Shown one piece after another: positions 53,335-60,703 of a DNA stretch of 64,000 nt. A program made the translations under genes and the position numbers. Below the pieces are notes generated by a model that saw only the letters and a list, made by a program, of their open reading frames with translations, was not told where the DNA came from and did no database searches. The DNA is from DASWYT01 sp965246875 (GTDB taxonomy: Bacteria > Pseudomonadota > Alphaproteobacteria > Micavibrionales > SZUA-601), in the NCBI GenBank assembly GCA_965246875.1, contig CBDFFU010000006.1:620001-684000 (forward strand). Reading direction: 5' to 3'. The stretch's first letter is position 1; each line of letters begins with the position of its first letter.

Positions 53335-53541
53335 TTAGTCGTTAGCATAGTCTTTCGTGACATCGTCGATCGAATAAAATTTATCATACGACATATCGTT
53401 TAAAGCGCTTAAAACTTGTGGTGTGGCTCGACTTTTTTGCGCCCAGTCCAGAAGTTCACTTTTGGAAACTGGCCAGTGTGCATCACCAACATATTTAATG
53501 ATATCGCTGACCAAGCTATCAGTTGAACTATTATTTGACAT
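53335..53541 (-). CDS. Small DUF2795 family protein (68 residues)
   Basis: SDIIKYVGDAHWPVSKSELLDWAQKSRATPQVLSALNDMSYDKFYSIDDVTKDYAND closely follows the DUF2795 pattern (a ..YPATKxELLExAxxxxAPxxVLxALxxLPDxxYxSxxDV.. type consensus). I chose the ATG at 53541 because AAAGG lies 7 bases upstream; a Met five codons earlier has none. The gene at 53105-53293 is a diverged tandem copy. The upstream gap (53542-53709) is AT-rich and holds an inverted repeat that may be an operator. Confidence 0.75.
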   Translation of the reverse strand: MSNNSSTDSLVSDIIKYVGDAHWPVSKSELLDWAQKSRATPQVLSALNDMSYDKFYSIDDVTKDYAND

Positions 53542-53610
53542 GATGAAACCTTTCATCGGTTGCTTACTGCGTATATTTATTATTTTTTAATTTAACGCAA
53601 TAAAATTCAA

Positions 53611-53624
53611 GTTCATAAATGAAC
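53611..53624. promoter_or_regulatory. Inverted repeat upstream of the DUF2795 pair
   Basis: GTTCAT (53611-53616) and ATGAAC (53619-53624) are perfect inverted arms with two bases between, 70 bases upstream of the 53541 start. The geometry suits a dimeric repressor. It is not the GTTC-N7-GTTC LexA box, since the arms are inverted here. Confidence 0.3.
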
Positions 53625-53709
53625 AACGGGTTAATCAATATTGAGATTACGAAGCTAAAATTTCACTGTTAAATAGCCCTGCAACATATAAAATTCTTAT
53701 AAATATAAT

Positions 53710-53922
53710 TTAGCGCGAATATGATTTCTGTAACATAAATGCGGGTGTGGATATAGGCTGAGACAGTCTATGTGTTTTATCCGCAGTCGATTTAATAAAG
53801 CAGCTGGCTATTAAATGTAATGCATAAACGATTGAAAAAACGACGATATCATGGTCCTCAATAACGAGCAGTGCCACGCTCATCATGAGGCAGTAACTGG
53901 CAAGAATAACTTTTGTAGTCAT
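53710..53922 (-). CDS. Small membrane protein of unknown function (70 residues)
   Basis: I do not recognise it. Two hydrophobic segments (about residues 3-20, KVILASYCLMMSVALLVI, and 26-43, VVFSIVYALHLIASCF) form a likely hairpin, followed by a polar tail. I chose the ATG at 53922, with AAAGGGC about 8 bases upstream, over a TTG at 53946. It is on the same strand as the DUF2795 pair and the hydrophilic protein, but terminators and long gaps suggest separate transcripts. Confidence 0.5.
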   Translation of the reverse strand: MTTKVILASYCLMMSVALLVIEDHDIVVFSIVYALHLIASCFIKSTADKTHRLSQPISTPAFMLQKSYSR

Positions 53923-54016
53923 GGTATCAAAGCCCTTTGGTGGCAATTTTATTTATAAACCATAGGCATTATAGTTCTTAAGCTTTTGGAATAAAAGAAA
54001 TAAATAACAACACACC

Positions 54017-54043
54017 AAAACAGGGGATTTAACCCCCTGTTTT
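54017..54043. terminator. Bidirectional rho-independent terminator
   Basis: AAAACAGGGG (54017-54026) and CCCCTGTTTT (54034-54043) form a perfect 10-base-pair stem with a 7-base loop. On the - strand it follows the hydrophilic protein gene (stop at 54066) and ends in a T-run. Confidence 0.88.
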
Positions 54044-54065
54044 AATTAAATTATTAATTTTGTTA

Positions 54066-54575
54066 TTATTTTTTATTACGTGTCACGGCTTTGTTAATCT
54101 CATCATCCCGTTCATGCTTGGTGTGAAAACCCATATTGCCGGTAAAATGACGTTGTCCGCCATCGCTGCTAATCTGTTCCGATGGTTTCCCTTCGCCATC
54201 AACGGTCTCGCGACGCCCATAAAATTGATCTGGCTGCTGGTTGATGAAAGGCTGCTCATTTTCGTGCTCCCGCTCGTAATCAGCGGCACGATCATACGCA
54301 CGGCCATTTTCGTTCATTGGGTTATTACGACCGAAATCACGTTCGTTTGTTTGACTGTCGAATTTTTCCGTATTGCCATCCGGGTAATCATTTTCATCGG
54401 TAAAACGGCTTTGATTGGTCTTTTCCGAATAACCGGTATCACTGTGGCCGGTTGAATATTCGTCATCGGCATTGCTGTCAAAGGTCTTGTTATTTTTGTG
54501 ACGCTCTTGATCCTGTTCCTTCACAGTTTCATCATGGTCATGCTGCAACATGTTTTTAGCTTCCTCGGCGTTCAT
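54066..54575 (-). CDS. Very hydrophilic, disordered (hydrophilin-like) protein
   Basis: A 169-residue protein made almost wholly of Asp, Glu, Asn, Gln, Lys, Arg, Ser, Thr, Gly and Tyr, with no hydrophobic core, signal or membrane segment. Such composition (Gly present, very high hydrophilicity) is that of hydrophilins and other desiccation or osmotic stress proteins; I cannot name a family. AGGAG precedes the ATG at a good distance and a strong terminator follows, so it is a real single-gene unit. A 131-codon frame on the other strand is a shadow of its biased codons. Confidence 0.65.
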   Translation of the reverse strand: MNAEEAKNMLQHDHDETVKEQDQERHKNNKTFDSNADDEYSTGHSDTGYSEKTNQSRFTDENDYPDGNTEKFDSQTNERDFGRNNPMNENGRAYDRAADYEREHENEQPFINQQPDQFYGRRETVDGEGKPSEQISSDGGQRHFTGNMGFHTKHERDDEINKAVTRNKK

Positions 54576-54712
54576 AATGCATCTCCTGACATTGTGTAAG
54601 TTGCACCCAAACTAAGACATCTTGGCGTAATAAGGCTATGGCTAAAGACCTTCAAATCATAAAGGCATCATAAGACGATTGATTTTATGCGCTGTTACAC
54701 CATCTTGAAGTT

Positions 54713-55237
54713 ATGAAACCATATCTGATGATAATATCCGCATGCCTGTTGTTCTCGAGCTGTAGCCCTGACCTGGAGCGTTACAAGCAAGAAACACCCA
54801 TCTTACAGCCAGACCGTTTTTTCAATGGCCGCCTAAACAGTTGGGGATTTTTCCAAAACAGTCAAGGACAGGCGGTCAAACGTTTTAAAATGCAGGCTGA
54901 TGCAAAATGGCAAGGCGATCATGGCACCATGGACGAATATTTTATGTTTAATGACGGCAGCACACAGGAACGTCACTGGACATTTGCAAAAACGGGAGAT
55001 GACAGCTTTGTTGGCACGGCACCAGACGTGACAGGTGACGCAAAAGGTACTGTTTACGGCAATACGTTACACTGGGTTTACACCATCACGCTCAATGTCG
55101 ATAACAAACCTCATACTGTCACCTTTAACGACTGGCTTTATTTAATAGATGACAGCCATATGTTCAGCATGGTGCAGATCAAAAAGTTTGGCTTGCCTGT
55201 TGGCAAACTCACGATGTTCTTTACCAAACAGGATTAG
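54713..55237 (+). CDS. DUF3833 family lipoprotein
   Basis: A 174-residue exported protein with a lipobox (LLFSSC, Cys at about residue 17) and the DUF3833 pattern: PDLERYKQETPILQPDRFFNGRLNSWGFFQNSQGQAVKRF and, further on, DWLYLIDDSHMFSMVQIKKFGLPVGKLTMFF. Function unknown; members are predicted outer-membrane-attached lipoproteins, which the Lol genes in this window would sort. Its 3' end overlaps the convergent sorbosone-dehydrogenase-like gene by 4 bases. Confidence 0.85.
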   Translation: MKPYLMIISACLLFSSCSPDLERYKQETPILQPDRFFNGRLNSWGFFQNSQGQAVKRFKMQADAKWQGDHGTMDEYFMFNDGSTQERHWTFAKTGDDSFVGTAPDVTGDAKGTVYGNTLHWVYTITLNVDNKPHTVTFNDWLYLIDDSHMFSMVQIKKFGLPVGKLTMFFTKQD

Positions 55238-56496
55238 CGTTTACCGACGTAACGCACTTGCCAGACGCTGTTGCCGACATCGTCGGCTATTAACAGTGCG
55301 CCGTTGGGTTGTACCGTGACACCAGCAGGGCGACCATAGGCATCATCGCTTTTATCACCAACCAGAAAGCCATTTAAAAAGTCCTGTGGCATGCCATCAG
55401 GTTTGCCATTTTTAAACGGGATAAAGATCACACGATAGCCACTGAAATCACTGCGGTTCCACGATCCGTGCTGACCGATGAAAACACCGTTGTGATAGGC
55501 AGCTGGAAACGCGTTTTGTGTGTAAAACGTCATCCCTAAAGAAGCGGTGTGTGATCCTAAACCGTAATCTGGAACCAAGGCTTTTGCGACCAGATCAGCG
55601 CGTTCGCCGGCGCGGCGCGGGTCTTCGTGCTGGCCAAAGTAGCTGTACGGCCAGCCATCAAATCCATCACGTTCAACATGCGTCAAATAATCCGGCACCA
55701 GATCATTGCCCAACTGATCACGCTCGTTGACGACGGTCCACACAGAGCCATCAACCGGGTAAATTCCCATGCCAACCGGATTGCGCAAGCCTGATGCGTA
55801 GATGGATTCGTTATTGCCGTCGGGATTGAACGCTAGGATATTGGCACGGCGTGCTTCATTTCTCATGCCATGCTCGGCAACATTACTGCTCGACCCAACG
55901 CTAACCAGAATCTTGGCGTGATCGGAACTAGCAATGATGTTGCGTGTCCAGTGATTGTTATAACCCCCAGCTGGCAAGGATATAATCTGTTTGCCTTTGC
56001 CAGTGATGCGCCATTGACCGCGATGATACGGATAACGCCACACACCATCCGTATTGGCCACATAAAAAGAATCACCCATGACTAACATGCCAAAGGGCTG
56101 GTTGAGCTCCTGCAAGAACAGGCCACGCGTTTCAGCAAACCCATCATTATTTTTATCACGCAAAATTGTGATGCGGTTAGCACTTTTTTCTTTGTCTGTA
56201 TCCGCTTCGGCAACCAACACATCGTTGTTTGGCAATACATACAGCCAGCGCGGGTTCCGCAAGTTTCCAGCAAATTTAGTGACTTTGAACCCTTCAGGGG
56301 CGGTTGGAGTTTTGCCCTCAGGCCAGCCGATATTCTCTGTGCGATGCACTGTTAAGACACTTTGCAAACGCTCTGTTTCGCCCAGTTGCGGATTTGGACC
56401 AAAACCCGGCACTTGCGTCGATGAAGTTTGGGCAAAAACAGTTCCTGACAACGACAACAGAAAACCAGAAAATAGCAAAACGCGATGTATGCGCAT
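55234..56496 (-). CDS. Sorbosone dehydrogenase-family (PQQ-type beta-propeller) protein
   Basis: A 420-residue periplasmic protein with a signal peptide (about 1-22, cut after VFA) and a six-bladed propeller of the GSDH/sorbosone dehydrogenase family: FKVTKFAGNLRNPRWLYVLPNNDVLVAE, NQPFGMLV, HWTRNIIASSDHAKILVSVGSSSN, ASGLRNPVGMGIYP, VNERDQLGNDLVPDYLTHV and VGDKSDDAYGRPAGV. Such proteins oxidise sugars with PQQ; no PQQ synthesis gene is seen in this window and the substrate is unknown. It lies 20 bases downstream of the DUF2945 gene, so they may share a transcript. Confidence 0.85.
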   Translation of the reverse strand: MRIHRVLLFSGFLLSLSGTVFAQTSSTQVPGFGPNPQLGETERLQSVLTVHRTENIGWPEGKTPTAPEGFKVTKFAGNLRNPRWLYVLPNNDVLVAEADTDKEKSANRITILRDKNNDGFAETRGLFLQELNQPFGMLVMGDSFYVANTDGVWRYPYHRGQWRITGKGKQIISLPAGGYNNHWTRNIIASSDHAKILVSVGSSSNVAEHGMRNEARRANILAFNPDGNNESIYASGLRNPVGMGIYPVDGSVWTVVNERDQLGNDLVPDYLTHVERDGFDGWPYSYFGQHEDPRRAGERADLVAKALVPDYGLGSHTASLGMTFYTQNAFPAAYHNGVFIGQHGSWNRSDFSGYRVIFIPFKNGKPDGMPQDFLNGFLVGDKSDDAYGRPAGVTVQPNGALLIADDVGNSVWQVRYVGKR

Positions 56497-56516
56497 AAGT
56501 AAACCTTGGGGTCTGG

Positions 56517-56732
56517 CTAGCTCTTGGTTTTTTTCAAGCTGTCTGGTTTGTGAATAGCCATAGCCCCGGTCTGATCGCTTTTCACTTTATATTGTGGATC
56601 AGCAGCCGTTGCCTTGGCGACGTGGGTTTTGACTTTAGCTGTTTTTGTGACTTTTGCCACTACAGTGCCGGACGTTGTGCCTTGTGATGTTTTCCATTTA
56701 ACATGGTCGCCTTTGGTTAAATCTTTTGTCAT
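56517..56732 (-). CDS. DUF2945 (HVA1/TUDOR-like) small protein
   Basis: A 71-residue basic protein: KGDHVKWKTSQGTTSGTVVAKVTKTAKVKTHVAKATAADPQYKVKSDQTGAMAIHKPDSL. This matches DUF2945, a small Tudor-like beta-barrel family of unknown role found in stress-induced gene sets of Proteobacteria and in fungi. It sits between the endonuclease III-like gene (16 bases upstream) and the sorbosone-dehydrogenase-like gene on the - strand. Confidence 0.82.
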   Translation of the reverse strand: MTKDLTKGDHVKWKTSQGTTSGTVVAKVTKTAKVKTHVAKATAADPQYKVKSDQTGAMAIHKPDSLKKTKS

Positions 56733-56748
56733 TATAATGATAGCCTTT

Positions 56749-57513
56749 CTAGAGTGTTAGAGTCAGTTCAGGGGCGGGGGCTGGCACTGCTTGCGATGCC
56801 AAACGCGTTTGACCGGTCGGACATTGTGCCAGCAATGGACAACGTTTACAGGCCGGGTTGTAGAAGAAACAGCAACGCTGGCCGTGAAACATCAGAATTT
56901 CATGATGATCATAAACCTGTTGCGCATCCCAATCTGGCGGTAACAGACTTTCCAGCACAGCATGCGCTTTGCCTTCACCAAGGCTCGATGGAATAATACC
57001 AAGCCGGACGGTAACACGGTAATGATGACTATCAACGGGCAGGGCTGGCAAACGCAGATTGCTAAACAACATGACAGCCGCACTGGTTTTTGGCCCCACA
57101 CCCGACAACTGCTCCAGCCATTGCCGAGCCTCTAGGACAGTCATATCTTGTAAAAAATCCAGCGTTAATGTGCCGCGCAGTTCAGTAATTTTGTGTAACA
57201 CTTGTTGCAAACGTGGTGCTTTTTGTTCTGGCCATGTGCTGGCTTTAATCGCGTTTTGTACCAAGGCCACATCTGCATCACGCACGGCCTCCCATGTCGG
57301 AAACGCAGCGCGCAGCGTTTTGAACGCTATACCAGAATCCTTATTCTTAGTGCGATGGGATAAAAATGATGACACCAACTCGCTTAGTGGATCAAGCGTA
57401 TGAAAATAGGGCACCGGACAGCCATACTCGCTGCAAAGTTTGTGATGCACATCGAGGACAAACTGACGCAATTCATAGGAAGCGGGCGGTGTAGCGCGGG
57501 GCATTCGTCTCAC
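56749..57513 (-). CDS. Endonuclease III-like HhH-GPD DNA glycosylase
   Basis: A 254-residue base-excision repair enzyme. It has the helix-hairpin-helix LSGVGPKTSAAV with the catalytic Lys (about residue 144), the catalytic Asp in PVDSHHYRVTVRLG (about 160) and a C-terminal Cys cluster for a 4Fe-4S centre (Cys at about 211-212, 219, 222 and 228, in CCFFYNPACKRCPLLAQC). It is longer at the N-terminus than Nth and diverged, so it is probably a second paralogue rather than the housekeeping nth. It may head an operon with the DUF2945 and sorbosone-dehydrogenase-like genes. Confidence 0.85.
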   Translation of the reverse strand: MRRMPRATPPASYELRQFVLDVHHKLCSEYGCPVPYFHTLDPLSELVSSFLSHRTKNKDSGIAFKTLRAAFPTWEAVRDADVALVQNAIKASTWPEQKAPRLQQVLHKITELRGTLTLDFLQDMTVLEARQWLEQLSGVGPKTSAAVMLFSNLRLPALPVDSHHYRVTVRLGIIPSSLGEGKAHAVLESLLPPDWDAQQVYDHHEILMFHGQRCCFFYNPACKRCPLLAQCPTGQTRLASQAVPAPAPELTLTL

Positions 57514-57580
57514 ATGATTATTAACATGTAACGATTAAGCGCGATCAAAAATAAAGATTCGATAATGAAAGTTGGTGTGT

Positions 57581-58075
57581 TTACAGGATATAATTTTTAT
57601 CGTGGTTATAACCGTAATTATTGTTTGTTTTTGATCCCGGGATGAGGCTCAGTAAGACGCGGGTAATAGCAAAACTGCCCAGCATAACCGTTGCCCCCAG
57701 AAATGGTACATACAGCAAATAAATCAAGATCAGCCAACGGCCTTTGACGTTAAAATCATGCAACCGCTTGACATCCGTGGTCAGAATGAACCAGGCTGTG
57801 AAGCTTGTCGCGGTTAAAATACTGACAATCATAAACCATTCTACTACATCGGCTTTTTCAATGTCGTGAATGAACATATTTTTCAACAAGAATAAAATGG
57901 CTAATGCGGCGACGAAAATGAAATGACGGATGACGTAACGCCGGCGCCCAATGCGTCCGGTTAAATCTTCACCGATATAGCGGTTGATAAACCACGAGAA
58001 CATAATAATAAACGCGATGATCCCTTGCTGTGCTAGCGTCATGTTCATAAAGGCTTGGGAGCGGGGATCGGTCAT
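57581..58075 (-). CDS. DUF805-like membrane protein
   Basis: A 164-residue protein with four hydrophobic segments. GRIGRRRYVIRHFIFVAALAILF and TTDVKRLHDFNVKGRWLILIYLLYVPFLGA match DUF805 (compare RGRINRFDYNVKFW and IKRLHDLNWSGWWML in the gat-operon protein). It has an additional N-terminal segment (AQQGIIAFIIMFSWFINRYIG) before the GRIGR motif. It ends in an Asn/Tyr-rich tail. Function unknown. It faces away from rplY; the 209-base gap holds the rplY promoter. Confidence 0.72.
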   Translation of the reverse strand: MTDPRSQAFMNMTLAQQGIIAFIIMFSWFINRYIGEDLTGRIGRRRYVIRHFIFVAALAILFLLKNMFIHDIEKADVVEWFMIVSILTATSFTAWFILTTDVKRLHDFNVKGRWLILIYLLYVPFLGATVMLGSFAITRVLLSLIPGSKTNNNYGYNHDKNYIL

Positions 58076-58176
58076 TCAGTAAACCATTTCAGTGTATAAT
58101 CCAACTAACTTACCGGGTCAGCCGCCGCTTGCCAAGAAAATTCGCCCAAAACGGGGTCGATTTGCCATTTATTGCC

Positions 58177-58204
58177 TTGCAATTACGGCATTTCGAGATA
58201 TAAT
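58177..58204 (+). promoter_or_regulatory. Probable sigma-70 promoter of rplY
   Basis: TTGCAA (58177-58182), a 16-base spacer and a perfect TATAAT (58199-58204). The leader of about 75 bases to the rplY ATG contains a GC-rich CCTGGAGGCCCGGCC region and the AGGAG ribosome binding site. Confidence 0.6.
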
Positions 58205-58284
58205 CGCGCCAAAATCAGGCCTATGAGGACTGAATCACCGGTCGCGGCACCCCTGGAGGCCCGGCCATCTTACAGGAGACTGCC

Positions 58285-58929
58285 ATGTCTGAACATTTCC
58301 AATTGGCTGCATCTGTACGTGAACGGGCAGGTAAGGGGAACGCTCGTGCGACACGTAAAGAAGGCCGCATTCCTGCCGTTATTTACGGCGATAACAAACC
58401 GGCTGTCATGGTTTCGCTGGAAACCTTGCCTTTGATCAAAGCGCTGCACAGCGGCTCATTTTTCACCCACTTATGCGAAGTTCATGTCGATAACCAGAAA
58501 CATTTGGTGTTGGCCCGTGACGTGCAAATGCACCCGGTCAAAGACCACCCGGAACATGTCGATTTCTTGCGCGTTGGCGAGAAAACGTTCGTGACCGTTG
58601 GCGTACCGGTGACCTTTATCAACTACGATAAAGCACCTGGTATCCGTAAGGGTGGTGTGCTGAACGTCGTGTTGCATGAGATCGAAGTCCGCGTTCGCGC
58701 CGACATGATCCCTGACAACATCGAGATCGAAATGGGCAGCAAAGACATTGGCGATGCCGTCAAACTGTCTGACATCAAACTGCCGAACGGTGCTACAACC
58801 TTGATTGATGCAGACAGCACCATCGTTACGATCGCGCCGCCTACCGTGACCAAAGAAGATGCTGCACAGGATGCTGCACAAGCGGCTGCTCAGGCTGCGG
58901 CGGCTGCGACAACAGCCAAGAAGAAATAA
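58285..58929 (+). CDS. rplY: 50S ribosomal protein L25 (CTC form)
   Basis: Binds 5S rRNA. The 214-residue protein is the long TL5/CTC type: an N-terminal L25 domain (AASVRERAGKGNARATRKEGRIPAVIYG, about 8-95), a C-terminal beta domain (about 100-185, GVPVTFINYDKAPGIRKGGVLNVVLHEIEVR) and an Ala/Lys tail. AGGAG precedes the ATG. A strong terminator follows, yet pth is only 78 bases downstream. Confidence 0.96.
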   Translation: MSEHFQLAASVRERAGKGNARATRKEGRIPAVIYGDNKPAVMVSLETLPLIKALHSGSFFTHLCEVHVDNQKHLVLARDVQMHPVKDHPEHVDFLRVGEKTFVTVGVPVTFINYDKAPGIRKGGVLNVVLHEIEVRVRADMIPDNIEIEMGSKDIGDAVKLSDIKLPNGATTLIDADSTIVTIAPPTVTKEDAAQDAAQAAAQAAAAATTAKKK

Positions 58930-58951
58930 GCTTTTCGGCTCAAGTTTTAAC

Positions 58952-58979
58952 AACCCCCGCCGTTGCGCGGGGGTTTTTT
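58952..58979 (+). terminator. Rho-independent terminator after rplY
   Basis: CCCCCGC (58954-58960) pairs with GCGGGGG (58967-58973) around a 6-base loop, extended by two A-T pairs, and is followed by six T. It is the strongest terminator in the window and would limit read-through from rplY into pth. Confidence 0.92.
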
Positions 58980-59007
58980 ATGAACGGTTTGATGTGACGC
59001 AAAATTC

Positions 59008-59613
59008 ATGCAATTTCTAATTGCCGGACTTGGCAATCCCGGACGGGAACATGCCGATCAACGCCATAACATCGGTTTCATGGCGGCTGATCAGTTGCAT
59101 GCACAATGGCGTGGCGACAGTTGGAAAAACAAGTTTGACAGCGAACTCACACAAATCACGATCCAAAATACTCCGGTCTTGCTGCAAAAGCCGCAGACAT
59201 ACATGAATTTATCAGGTGATGCCGTTGCAAGCGCTAGCCGCTTTTATAAAATTCCGTCTGAGCGTATCATTGTACTGCATGATGAGCTTGATATTGCCTT
59301 TGGCGAAACACGGATCAAACAAGGCGGCGGCAATGGTGGGCATAATGGTTTGCGTTCCATCGATGAACGCTTAGGCACAGTGAATTACTGGCGGGTGCGT
59401 TTGGGGATTGGCCATCCCGGTGAAAAATATCTGGTGACACCGCACGTCCTGGGCGATTTTTTTGCGGATGAAGAACCGGTTGTCAAAACATGGCTCGATG
59501 CCTTGGCCAGGAATTTTGGCTTGATGCTATCGGGCAAGGCAAATGATTTACAACGCCGGTTAAAACCGGCACCAAAAGAGAAACTGAAAGACGAGATCAA
59601 AGATGGGCTTTAA
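59008..59613 (+). CDS. pth: Peptidyl-tRNA hydrolase
   Basis: Releases tRNA from prematurely dropped peptidyl-tRNAs. The 201-residue protein has IAGLGNPGREHADQRHNIGF with the catalytic His (about residue 21), KPQTYMNLSG, the Asp in VLHDELDIAFG (about 94-96) and GGGNGGHNGLRSI. It follows the rplY terminator and overlaps ychF by 11 bases. Confidence 0.97.
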   Translation: MQFLIAGLGNPGREHADQRHNIGFMAADQLHAQWRGDSWKNKFDSELTQITIQNTPVLLQKPQTYMNLSGDAVASASRFYKIPSERIIVLHDELDIAFGETRIKQGGGNGGHNGLRSIDERLGTVNYWRVRLGIGHPGEKYLVTPHVLGDFFADEEPVVKTWLDALARNFGLMLSGKANDLQRRLKPAPKEKLKDEIKDGL

Positions 59614-60703
59614 TTGTGGAATTGTCGGCTTGCCAAATGTTGGAAAATCGACCTTGTTCAATGCGCTGACGGCAACGGCTGCGGCTCAGGCCGCAAACTT
59701 CCCGTTCTGCACCATCGAGCCGAACATTGGCCGTGTGGCCATCCCCGATGAACGGCTGGATATTATCGCCGCCATCGGCAAGTCCGCATCCATCGTGCCA
59801 ACCCAAATGGAATTCGTCGATATTGCCGGCTTGGTCAAAGGGGCCTCACGCGGCGAGGGTCTGGGCAATCAGTTTCTGGGCAATATCCGTCAGGTCGACG
59901 CGATTTTGCATGTGGTGCGTTGTTTTGAAAATGGTGATATCACCCATGTCGAAGGATCGGTTGACCCGGTGCGTGACGCCGAAATCGTGGAAACGGAATT
60001 GGTCTTGTCTGACTATGAATCCATCGAAAAACGCATTTTAGGCCTGCAGAAAAAAGCGCGCAGCAATGATGTGCTCGCCAAGGCCGAACTGGAGCTGGCC
60101 GAGAAATTACTGCCGCATCTCAATCAGGGTTTACCGGCACGTTCGCTTGATGTTAGCAATGATGAAAAAGCCATGTTGAAAAACATGCAGCTGCTGACAT
60201 CGAAACCACAACTCTATGTGTGCAATGTCACTGAAGAGGAAGCAGCAACCGGCAATGCCTTGACCGAACGGATGCGTGTCAAAGCCGAAAAAGAAAAAGC
60301 TGATATTGTCTTGATCTCGGCGGCTATCGAACAGGAAATCGCCCAGTTGGATGATCCAGCTGAGCAAAAAGAATTTTTGGCTGGTCTGAATTTGACGGAA
60401 CCGGGTTTGAACCGTGTGATCCGCGCCGGCTACAGCCTGCTGAATTTGATCACCTATTTTACTGTAGGCCCAAAAGAAGCCCGCGCCTGGACCGTGCGCC
60501 GCAACGCGTCTGCACCGGAAGCTGCTGGCGTTATTCATGGCGATTTCGAACGTGGCTTTATTCGCGCCGAAACGATTGCTTATAAGGACTACGTTGAATT
60601 CAAAGGCGAACAAGGCGCCAAGGAAGCTGGCAAAACACGTTCTGAAGGCAAAACATATATTGTGCAAGATGGCGATATCATGCTGTTCCGTTTTAATGTC
60701 TAA
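59603..60703 (+). CDS. ychF: Redox-regulated ATPase YchF (OLA1 family)
   Basis: P-loop protein that prefers ATP and binds ribosomes; linked to stress responses. The 366-residue protein has MGFNCGIVGLPNVGKSTLFNALT (Walker A at about 9-16), DIAGLVKGASRGEGLGNQFLGNIR, a coiled-coil insertion (about 130-200) and a C-terminal TGS domain (about 280-366, YFTVGPKEARAWTVRRN..GVIHGDFERGFIRAE). The ATG overlaps pth by 11 bases. The 3' end overlaps the convergent acyltransferase gene by 11 bases. Confidence 0.97.
   Translation: MGFNCGIVGLPNVGKSTLFNALTATAAAQAANFPFCTIEPNIGRVAIPDERLDIIAAIGKSASIVPTQMEFVDIAGLVKGASRGEGLGNQFLGNIRQVDAILHVVRCFENGDITHVEGSVDPVRDAEIVETELVLSDYESIEKRILGLQKKARSNDVLAKAELELAEKLLPHLNQGLPARSLDVSNDEKAMLKNMQLLTSKPQLYVCNVTEEEAATGNALTERMRVKAEKEKADIVLISAAIEQEIAQLDDPAEQKEFLAGLNLTEPGLNRVIRAGYSLLNLITYFTVGPKEARAWTVRRNASAPEAAGVIHGDFERGFIRAETIAYKDYVEFKGEQGAKEAGKTRSEGKTYIVQDGDIMLFRFNV

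Noticed and set aside
54060..54455. 131-codon hydrophobic frame on + over the hydrophilic protein gene
   Set aside because: Antisense of a strongly polar protein tends to read as hydrophobic; the - strand gene has the ribosome binding site and terminator.
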